This document shows positions 1 through 6,359 of a DNA stretch of 11,179 nt, piece by piece (the first letter of the stretch is position 1; each line of letters begins with the position of its first letter). The stretch is from an uncultured Acetatifactor sp. (GTDB taxonomy: Bacteria > Bacillota > Clostridia > Lachnospirales > Lachnospiraceae), in contig CAJTKW010000003.1 in NCBI GenBank assembly GCA_910577035.1, positions 6,627-17,805 of the forward strand. Direction: 5' to 3'. The notes beneath the pieces are model-generated. The model searched no databases, was not told the DNA's origin, and saw only the letters and a list, made by a program, of their open reading frames with translations. The position numbers and the translations under genes were made by a program.

Positions 1-905
1 CGGATGACTTCTGTGAATTTCAGAGCATCTTTAATTTCGGTCTGAAGACCAATGTAGACCTGGCGGGGGAAGCCCGAACAGCCAGCCTGATTTATCCTGT
101 GGACAAAATGGGGCCTACGGATCTGGCTACCAACAGCTTCGGACAGAATTTTAACGTGACCATGGTACAGATGATTACGGCTTTCAGTTCGCTGATAAAC
201 GGAGGGTATTACTATGAGCCCCACATGGTCAGCAAGATTACCAATGCTGCCGGCGCCACGGTGGAAAACATTGAGCCCAGGGTGCTGAAGCAGACGGTAT
301 CGGAATCCACCTCCGCCTACATCAGACAGTACTGCCGGGCGGTGGTGGAGAGCGGAACCGGCAAGACTGCCAGGCCTGCAGGTTACATGATCGGCGGTAA
401 GACAGGGACGGCCGAGACCATCGATCAGAATACCCATAAGCGTTCCGAGACGGAGCATGTGGTATCCTTCCTGGGGTTTGCTCCGGTAGACGATCCCAAG
501 ATTGCCATTTATGTGGTAGTGGACAGGCCCAATGTGGCGAAGCAGGACAACGCCCGGCTGGCCACAGTCCTTGTGCGCAGTATTCTCACAGAAGTGCTTC
601 CGTATTTGAACATCTTTATGACGGAGGAGCTGAGCGAAGCAGAGAAACAGGAGCTGGCGGCATTAAATCTGGAGATTACCACCCAGTATACCGGCAGTGC
701 AGGCACGGGCCAGGAGGGGGAAGGCACCGGCTCGTCCGACCCCGGGGTGAATGCAGGCACCCAGGCATGGCAGTCCTTTCCTGTGGATCCGGAAAGCGGC
801 TACAGGGTAGATCCTGTCACGGGATATAGATATGACGCCCAGGAGGGGTTCCTGGTGGACTCCGTGATGGGGCAGGACATGCCGGTACATCCTGACATCA
901 ATTAA
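1..905 (+). CDS. Class B penicillin-binding protein (FtsI/PBP2-like transpeptidase), 3' part
   Basis: Partial gene entering from the left edge; the first full codon is at 3, and 300 codons are visible before the TAA at 903-905. It encodes the end of a D,D-transpeptidase that cross-links peptidoglycan stem peptides outside the membrane. Visible signatures are FNFGLKT and DLAGEA near the window start, SFGQNF and LINGG, and the active-site motif GGKTGTAET with KTG at 399-407. The SxxK serine and the SxN motif must lie upstream of the window. After the usual LPYLNI end of the domain comes an acidic stretch, a Gly/Ser/Thr-rich linker and four octapeptide repeats, not a PASTA domain. It is paralogous to the next gene (SFGQNFNVTMVQMIT against AFGQSFQITPIQLIT). 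Its position is that of the vegetative septal PBP; that role, and the choice between FtsI and SpoVD naming, is inference. Confidence 0.9.
   Translation, partial: DDFCEFQSIFNFGLKTNVDLAGEARTASLIYPVDKMGPTDLATNSFGQNFNVTMVQMITAFSSLINGGYYYEPHMVSKITNAAGATVENIEPRVLKQTVSESTSAYIRQYCRAVVESGTGKTARPAGYMIGGKTGTAETIDQNTHKRSETEHVVSFLGFAPVDDPKIAIYVVVDRPNVAKQDNARLATVLVRSILTEVLPYLNIFMTEELSEAEKQELAALNLEITTQYTGSAGTGQEGEGTGSSDPGVNAGTQAWQSFPVDPESGYRVDPVTGYRYDAQEGFLVDSVMGQDMPVHPDIN
783..878 (+). repeat. Four in-frame octapeptide repeats in the PBP C-terminal tail
   Basis: Four consecutive 24-nt units encode VDPESGYR (783-806), VDPVTGYR (807-830), YDAQEGFL (831-854) and VDSVMGQD (855-878). The pattern is [V/Y]-D-x-x-x-G-x-x with an exact eight-residue period. 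The first two units are closest and the last two have diverged. The DNA of units 1 and 2 differs at many synonymous positions, so this is not a fresh duplication. The segment lies outside the membrane, after the transpeptidase domain. Its function is unknown. Confidence 0.75.
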
Positions 906-938
906 AATTTATTTGCGGCAGGAATGCTGCGCAGAACC

Positions 939-966
939 GTAATATATCATTCACAAGACATAACCT
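939..966 (+). promoter_or_regulatory. Weak sigma-E-like promoter candidate before the second PBP gene
   Basis: The gap between the two PBP genes contains gtaatat (939-945), 13 nt, then cataacct (959-966). This loosely resembles the mother-cell sporulation sigma-E pattern of an ATA-type -35 and a CATACAAT-type -10. A start site a few bases downstream would leave a leader of about 40 nt before the ATG at 1016. The -10 match is only partial (5 of 8). The biological expectation is that spoVD is sigma-E dependent in B. subtilis. This is a suggestion, not a firm call. Confidence 0.2.
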
Positions 967-1006
967 CGCAGAAATAAGAATAAAGTATATCAATATCTTT
1001 TTTATG

Positions 1007-1010
1007 AGGC
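1007..1010 (+). promoter_or_regulatory. Ribosome binding site deciding the start of the second PBP
   Basis: GAGG at 1007-1010 lies 5 nt before the ATG at 1016. The in-frame ATG at 1004 is preceded by a pyrimidine run (caatatctttttt) with no Shine-Dalgarno match, so the start at 1016 is preferred. Confidence 0.55.
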
Positions 1011-1015
1011 GTTCT

Positions 1016-2755
1016 ATGCTGACGGATAACAACAAGATCTTTCACAGGAAAAAGATCCTGGTGATCTTTTTCCTCTGTGCGGGGATTCTGGTTCTCCTTT
1101 TCGGCAGGCTGATTTATCTGTGTGTGTGGCGGTCGGAGCATTATTCGAAACTGGCCACGGAGCTTCACGAGAGGGAAAGGAGCATTAAGGCGGCCAGGGG
1201 AAGGATATTGGATCAAAACGGGGCCGTGCTGGCAGACAATAAAACGGTCTGCACGGTATCCGTGGTACATAATCAGATCGAGGAGCCGGAGAAGGTAATC
1301 GAGATTCTGTGTAAAGAGCTGGAGCTTTCCGAGGAATACGTGAAGCAGCGGGTGGAAAAGTATTCTTCTATGGAGCGTATCCGGAGCAATGTGGACAAAG
1401 AAGTGGGAGACAGGATCCGGGAATATGACCTGGCCGGTGTAAAGGTGGATGAGGATTACAAGCGGTATTATCCCTACGGGGACCTGGCCAGCAAGGTTCT
1501 TGGCTTTACCGGCGGCGATAATCAGGGCATTATCGGCCTGGAGGTAATCTATGAGGAGTATCTTCAGGGAAAGCCGGGCACCATTCTCACCATAACGGAT
1601 GCCAAAGGTATTGAAGTAGAGGCCGCCGGGGAGCGGAGGATAGAGCCGGTGAACGGCAGCGACCTCTGTATCAGCATGGATATGAATATTCAGTCCTATG
1701 CCACCCAGCTGGCGGTCCAGGCGAGAGCCGCCAAGCAGGCAGACAGTGTCTCCATACTGGTGATGAACCCTCAAAACGGGGAGCTGTACGCTATGGTAAA
1801 CGTGCCGGAGTTCGATTTAAATGATCCCTACAGACTGCCGGAGGGAACGGACGAGGCGTCGCTGACGGCGCAGCAGAAACAGGATCTTCTGAATACCAAA
1901 TGGCGAAACGGCTGCATCAATGACACCTATGAGCCGGGATCCACCTTCAAGATCATCACCGCTGCCGCAGGGCTGGAGGAAAAGGTGATTACCACGGCCA
2001 GCACCTTCAGCTGTCCGGGATTCATTGTGGTGGATGACAGGAAAATCCGCTGTCATAAGACTGCGGGCCACGGCAGCCAGGATTTTACCCACTGTATGAT
2101 GAATTCCTGCAATCCGGCGCTGATTACCGTGGGGCTTCGGCTGGGGATAGACAAATATTACCAGTATTTTGAGGGGTTTGGCTTAAAGACAAAGACGGGG
2201 ATCGACCTGCCGGGCGAGGCGGGAACCATTATGCACCGGAAGGAGGATATGGGAAACGTGGAGCTGGCCACGGTAGCCTTCGGCCAGTCCTTTCAGATCA
2301 CGCCCATACAGCTGATTACCACGGTTTCTTCCATTATCAACGGCGGAAACCGGATTACGCCGCATTTTGGGGTAAAGACTCTGGACGGAAGCGGAAATGT
2401 ACTGGAAACCTTTTCCTATCCTGTGAAACAGAACGTGGTATCGGAGGAGACCAGTGCCACCATGCGGGAAATCCTGGAGATGGTGGTGGCGGAGGGATCC
2501 GGGAAAAACGGCGGGATTGCGGGATTCCGCATCGGGGGCAAGACGGCTACCAGCCAGACCCTGCCAAGAGGCAGCGGCAGATATATTGCTTCCTTTATCG
2601 GGTTTGCACCGGCGGATGACCCTCAGGTCATTGCGCTTGCCATCATAAATAACCCGCAGGGAACCTATTACGGCGGCCAGGTGGCGGCTCCCGTGATACG
2701 TCAGCTTTTTGAAAATATTCTTCCGTATTTGGGGATAATGGAGTATAATCAATGA
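1016..2755 (+). CDS. spoVD: SpoVD/FtsI-type class B penicillin-binding protein
   Basis: A complete 579-residue bitopic transpeptidase. A basic start (residues 10-13) precedes one membrane segment at about 13-36. The dimerisation domain includes RGRILDQNG (61-69), and the transpeptidase domain carries EPGSTFK (306-312; catalytic Ser309, Lys312) and NSCN (363-366, SxN motif). The third motif reads GGKTATSQT: K509-T510-A511 replaces the usual KTG, from codons aag-acg-gct at 2540-2548. The protein ends right after the catalytic domain (LPYLGIMEYNQ), with no PASTA domain, whereas B. subtilis SpoVD has one. The start at 1016 is chosen for its ribosome binding site; an upstream ATG at 1004 would add four residues. 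The stop overlaps mraY by ATGA, which points to translational coupling. The family is certain; whether it serves spore cortex (SpoVD) or septum (FtsI) is inferred from its being the second of two adjacent PBPs. Confidence 0.9.
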   Translation: MLTDNNKIFHRKKILVIFFLCAGILVLLFGRLIYLCVWRSEHYSKLATELHERERSIKAARGRILDQNGAVLADNKTVCTVSVVHNQIEEPEKVIEILCKELELSEEYVKQRVEKYSSMERIRSNVDKEVGDRIREYDLAGVKVDEDYKRYYPYGDLASKVLGFTGGDNQGIIGLEVIYEEYLQGKPGTILTITDAKGIEVEAAGERRIEPVNGSDLCISMDMNIQSYATQLAVQARAAKQADSVSILVMNPQNGELYAMVNVPEFDLNDPYRLPEGTDEASLTAQQKQDLLNTKWRNGCINDTYEPGSTFKIITAAAGLEEKVITTASTFSCPGFIVVDDRKIRCHKTAGHGSQDFTHCMMNSCNPALITVGLRLGIDKYYQYFEGFGLKTKTGIDLPGEAGTIMHRKEDMGNVELATVAFGQSFQITPIQLITTVSSIINGGNRITPHFGVKTLDGSGNVLETFSYPVKQNVVSEETSATMREILEMVVAEGSGKNGGIAGFRIGGKTATSQTLPRGSGRYIASFIGFAPADDPQVIALAIINNPQGTYYGGQVAAPVIRQLFENILPYLGIMEYNQ

Positions 2756-3717
2756 TAAGTATGGTCAGCATTTGGGCGGTTATCATATCCTTTTGTATCA
2801 GTGCACTTTTAGGGCCGGTGATTATTCCCTGGCTGAAAAGGCTGAAGATCGGGCAGACGGTGAGGGAGGACGGACCGGCAGGGCATCTGAAAAAGAACGG
2901 GACCCCTACCATGGGAGGCCTGCTGATTCTTCTGTCGGTGTCGATGGTGACCCTGCTTTTTGCCAGGGAATACCCCAGGACCGCGCCCATTCTCTTCCTG
3001 ACGGCAGGGTTTGGACTGATCGGTTTTCTGGACGATTACATAAAGGTGGTCTGCAGGCGTTCCATGGGGCTTTCCCCGGCACAGAAGCTGACGGGGCAGC
3101 TGGTGGTTACCGGAGTCTTCGCCTTTTACCTGCTTCGGTTCACGGATGTGAGCCTGGCCATGAGGGTGCCTTTTCTGCCGGGATATTTCCTGGACTTTGG
3201 CATATGGAATATTCCCATATTGTTCTTCGTGGTGCTGGGAACCGTGAACGGGGTCAATTTTACGGATGGCCTTGACGGGCTGGCGGGAAGTGTTACGGTG
3301 ATTGTAGCCGTGTTTTTTACCGTGGTGGCCATCGGCACAGGAAGCGGGATCGAGCCCGTAACCTGCGCGGTGACGGGAGCGCTGCTGGGCTTCCTGCTCT
3401 TTAACGTACACCCGGCGGAGGTTTTCATGGGGGATACGGGCTCACTGGCCCTGGGAGGCTTTGTGGCGGCCTGCGGGTATATGCTGCAGATGCCGCTGTT
3501 TATTGCCATCGTCGGCGTCATTTATCTGGCGGAGGTAGTTACCGTCATTTTACAGGTGGGGTATTTTAAACTCACCGGCGGCAAACGGCTTTTTAAAATG
3601 GCTCCGCTGCATCATCATTTTGAACTATGCGGATGGTCTGAAACCAGGATCTCGGCTCTTTTTACCATTGTGACGGCGCTGATGTGCCTTTTGGCGCTGA
3701 TCGGGCTGAGAACCTGA
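2752..3717 (+). CDS. mraY: Phospho-MurNAc-pentapeptide transferase
   Basis: MraY is an integral membrane enzyme that transfers phospho-MurNAc-pentapeptide from UDP to undecaprenyl phosphate, giving lipid I on the cytoplasmic face. The 321-residue length is normal and the protein is hydrophobic throughout, consistent with the family's ten membrane helices. Signatures are GHLKKNGTPTMGG (44-56), the DDY aspartates (94-96) followed by KLTGQ (112-116), NFTDGLDGLA (169-178), MGDTGSLALGG (226-236) and the LHHHFE loop (286-291) with GWSETRI. All the acidic residues and histidines expected for magnesium binding and catalysis are present. The ATG sits in the ATGA overlap with the PBP gene; GGAG at 2740-2743 is 8 nt upstream. 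A second in-frame ATG at 2761 is less well placed. In many Firmicutes murE and/or murF precede mraY; neither does here. Confidence 0.97.
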   Translation: MISMVSIWAVIISFCISALLGPVIIPWLKRLKIGQTVREDGPAGHLKKNGTPTMGGLLILLSVSMVTLLFAREYPRTAPILFLTAGFGLIGFLDDYIKVVCRRSMGLSPAQKLTGQLVVTGVFAFYLLRFTDVSLAMRVPFLPGYFLDFGIWNIPILFFVVLGTVNGVNFTDGLDGLAGSVTVIVAVFFTVVAIGTGSGIEPVTCAVTGALLGFLLFNVHPAEVFMGDTGSLALGGFVAACGYMLQMPLFIAIVGVIYLAEVVTVILQVGYFKLTGGKRLFKMAPLHHHFELCGWSETRISALFTIVTALMCLLALIGLRT

Positions 3718-3750
3718 GAAGTATAAATTCGGAAAAGGAAAACGTAAGCT

Positions 3751-5106
3751 ATGGAAAAATATCTTGTGGTCGGATCCGGCATCAGCGGAGTGGGGTCGGT
3801 GAAGCTTTTGGAATATCTGGGAGAGGATGTGATCCTCTATGACGGCAGTGAAACGCTGACCGTGGAGGAGGTGCGGGAGCGGCTTCCCGGGACCAGCAGG
3901 GCCGAGTGTATTGTGGGAAGCCTGCCGGAGGAAGTGAGAGCGACGGTTCAGAACGTTGTTTTAAGTCCCGGGGTGCCTGCGGATCTTCCCCTGGTTCAGG
4001 ATCTCAGGAACCGGGGGGCAAGGATTATGGGCGAGATCGAGCTGGGTTACCGGGAGGAAAAGGGCCGGGTGGCGGCAATCACGGGCACCAACGGCAAGAC
4101 CACCACTACCACCCTCGTGGGCGAGATCATGAAAGAGGCCCTGGGAGAGGAGAAGGTCTTTGTGGTGGGGAATATCGGGAAGGCATATACCGCCGAATGT
4201 CTGAAGACCAAAGCGGACACGGTGACGGTGGGAGAGATCAGCTCCTTCCAGCTGGAAACGATCTGTGACTTCCATCCTGCGGTCTCCGCCATTTTAAATA
4301 TCACCCCGGATCATTTGAACCGTCACCATACCATGGAGGCTTATGTGGCGGCGAAGGAGAACGTCGCGTTAAATCAGACCGGGCAGGATGTCTGTGTGCT
4401 GAATTATGATAATGAATACACCCGGGATTTCGGAGACCGGTGTCCTGCCAGAGTGGTCTGGTTCTCTTCCACGGGAAAGCCGGAGGAGGGCTATTGGCTG
4501 CGGGGGGACAAAATCGTGAGGAGCCGGGACGGAGAGGAACGGGAAATCCTGGACATTCACAGGGATATGAACCTGGTGGGACTCTGCAATGTGGAAAATG
4601 TGATGGCTGCACTGGCCATTGCCGATGAGATGGGAGTGCCGGAGGAAACCGCGCTGAAGGTCGTCAGGAGGTTTCATGCGGTGGAGCACCGGATCGAATT
4701 TGTAGCTTCCCGGGGGGGAGTGGACTATTACAATGATTCCAAGGGGACGAATCCCGACGCGGCGATCCAGGGGATCCGGGCCATGAGTAAGCCTACGGTG
4801 CTGATCGGGGGAGGATACGATAAGCAGAATGAATATGATGAATGGATCGAAAGCTTTGACGGCAGGGTAAAGTGGCTGGTGCTCATCGGGCAGACCAGGG
4901 AGAAGATCGCGGAATGCGCAAGAAAGCACGGATTCCAGCGGATACGGTTTGCGGACAGTTATCAGGAATGCCTGGAGCTTTGTACACAGCTTGCCGAAGC
5001 GGGGGATGCGGTGCTGCTGTCGCCGGCCTGCGCCAGCTGGGGGATGTTCCCCAACTACGAGGTCAGGGGAGAGCTTTTCAAGGAATACGTCAGGGGACTG
5101 GCATAA
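3751..5106 (+). CDS. murD: UDP-N-acetylmuramoyl-L-alanine--D-glutamate ligase
   Basis: MurD is a cytoplasmic ATP-dependent ligase that adds D-glutamate to UDP-MurNAc-L-alanine. It has 451 residues, normal for the family. The N-terminal nucleotide-binding fold shows VVGSGISGVG (6-15). The central ATPase domain has the P-loop TGTNGKTTTT (111-120), NITPDHLNRH (183-192) and a lysine in AAKENV (K202) at the position that is carbamylated in Mur ligases. HRIE (313-316) and NDSKGTNP (328-335) start the C-terminal domain, which ends with SPACAS (424-429). Two positions are unusual: GLCN at 277-280, where MurD normally has G-x-H-N, and SWGMF after SPACA, where E. coli MurD has SLDQF. AAGGAA at 3735-3740 precedes the ATG by 10 nt. 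The gene starts 33 nt after mraY and is probably in the same transcript. Confidence 0.96.
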   Translation: MEKYLVVGSGISGVGSVKLLEYLGEDVILYDGSETLTVEEVRERLPGTSRAECIVGSLPEEVRATVQNVVLSPGVPADLPLVQDLRNRGARIMGEIELGYREEKGRVAAITGTNGKTTTTTLVGEIMKEALGEEKVFVVGNIGKAYTAECLKTKADTVTVGEISSFQLETICDFHPAVSAILNITPDHLNRHHTMEAYVAAKENVALNQTGQDVCVLNYDNEYTRDFGDRCPARVVWFSSTGKPEEGYWLRGDKIVRSRDGEEREILDIHRDMNLVGLCNVENVMAALAIADEMGVPEETALKVVRRFHAVEHRIEFVASRGGVDYYNDSKGTNPDAAIQGIRAMSKPTVLIGGGYDKQNEYDEWIESFDGRVKWLVLIGQTREKIAECARKHGFQRIRFADSYQECLELCTQLAEAGDAVLLSPACASWGMFPNYEVRGELFKEYVRGLA

Positions 5107-5124
5107 GCGGCTAAAGGAGCATCT

Positions 5125-6300
5125 ATGGCAACACAGCGAATTTCCAAACGGAGAAAAAAAGAGGAATCCGAATATTTTTTTGATTACAGCCTTTTGTTTA
5201 TCGTGCTTTTCCTGCTGGGATTCGGGCTGGTGATGATCTATTCCGCCAGCTCTTACGAGGCGTCCCAGGATTTTCAGGATGCGGCGTACTATCTGAAGAA
5301 GCAGCTTGTGGCGGTGATTATCGGGCTGGTGCTGATGATCCTCGTGGCCAACATTCCCTATCATTTCTGGGAGAGGTTTGCACTCCTGGGATATATTGTG
5401 TCCATGGCCCTGGTGCCCCTGGTGCTGACGCCTCTGGGAGTGGAATCCCACGGTGCAAGGCGCTGGATCAAGATTCCGGGACTGGGACTGAACCTGCAGC
5501 CCGCGGAGGTGGCAAAGCTGTGTATGATTTTGTTCCTGGCAGTGCTGGTGTGTAAGATGGGGAAAAGCGTCCGTACTTTCAAGGGTTTTGTCATTATGAT
5601 ACTGGTGCCCATGCCTGTGGTACTGGAGGTCTACCTGATCACCAGGAACTTAAGCTCCGCAATCATTATCCTGGGTATCTCGGTGCTGATGGTATTTGTG
5701 GCAAGTCCGGATTATAAGAAATTTATCATCATGGGCGTGGGAGGCGTGGCCCTGGTGGCCGCAGCGGTCTTTGTGATTGTATCCGCCTATTCCTCCGGCT
5801 CGGAGCTGGCCTTTCGAAGCGAGCGCATCGTGGCCTGGCTGGATCCGGAGAGCCAGGCCCAGGGCAAGGGCTTCCAGACCATCCAGGCCCTGTACGCCAT
5901 CGGCAGCGGCGGGATCTGGGGGAAAGGGCTGGGGCAGAGCATGCAGAAGCTCAGTTTCCTGCCGGAGGCCCAGAATGATATGATTTTCTCCATTATCTGC
6001 GAGGAGCTGGGATTGTTTGGGGCCGTTGCCATTATTCTGATGTTCATCATGCTTTTATGGAGGATGATGGTGATTGCCAACAATGCCACGGATCTGTTCG
6101 GAGCCATGCTGGTAGTGGGTGTCATGGGCCACATTGCCATCCAGTCCATTTTAAATATTGCCGTTGTGACCAACACGATCCCCAATACAGGCATATCGCT
6201 TCCTTTTATCAGCTACGGGGGATCTTCGGTGATGTTCCTGCTGATAGAAATCGGGCTGGTCCTAAGCGTGGCCCGGCGGATTCAGCTCAAAGAGTTGTAG
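5125..6300 (+). CDS. ftsW: FtsW/SpoVE-type SEDS peptidoglycan glycosyltransferase
   Basis: A SEDS-family membrane protein that polymerises lipid II into glycan strands and pairs with a class B PBP; two candidate partners lie upstream. It has 391 residues: a basic cytoplasmic start (7-12) and then about ten membrane segments. Family signatures are GARRWI (110-115), LQPAEVAKL (124-132), IGSGGIWGKGLG (259-270), LPEAQNDMIF (279-288) and PNTGISLPFISYGGSS (353-368). Asp285 aligns with the catalytic aspartate in LPEAHTD of E. coli FtsW. The usual PDLGTA/PDLSTG segment reads RNLSSA (174-179). AAAGGAG at 5113-5119 lies 5 nt before the ATG, and the gap after murD is 18 nt. RodA is unlikely given the dcw location. 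Whether it acts in division, sporulation (SpoVE) or both cannot be read from the sequence. Confidence 0.94.
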   Translation: MATQRISKRRKKEESEYFFDYSLLFIVLFLLGFGLVMIYSASSYEASQDFQDAAYYLKKQLVAVIIGLVLMILVANIPYHFWERFALLGYIVSMALVPLVLTPLGVESHGARRWIKIPGLGLNLQPAEVAKLCMILFLAVLVCKMGKSVRTFKGFVIMILVPMPVVLEVYLITRNLSSAIIILGISVLMVFVASPDYKKFIIMGVGGVALVAAAVFVIVSAYSSGSELAFRSERIVAWLDPESQAQGKGFQTIQALYAIGSGGIWGKGLGQSMQKLSFLPEAQNDMIFSIICEELGLFGAVAIILMFIMLLWRMMVIANNATDLFGAMLVVGVMGHIAIQSILNIAVVTNTIPNTGISLPFISYGGSSVMFLLIEIGLVLSVARRIQLKEL

Positions 6301-6318
6301 GGAACTAATACAGGCCCT

Positions 6319-6350
6319 GCCTCATAGGATATAGTAATCTTATTTGAGGC
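6319..6350 (+). promoter_or_regulatory. Inverted repeat overlapping the murA ribosome binding site
   Basis: GCCTCA at 6319-6324 is exactly complementary to TGAGGC at 6345-6350 across a 20-nt loop. Two mismatches out, cc (6315-6316) could pair with gg (6353-6354). The 3' arm contains GAGG (6346-6349), the only good Shine-Dalgarno match before the murA ATG at 6360, with 10 nt between. A folded transcript would cover this site. The 6-bp core is short, so its regulatory role is inference. Confidence 0.35.
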
Positions 6351-6359
6351 TTGGGAAAT

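Noticed and set aside
915..932. Small GCAG/CTGC inverted repeat just after the first PBP gene
   Set aside because: Only four clean pairs and no T run follow, so it is not convincing as a terminator.
1004..1015. Start of the second PBP at ATG 1004
   Set aside because: No ribosome binding site precedes it; GAGG at 1007-1010 serves the ATG at 1016 instead. The alternative changes the product by only four residues.
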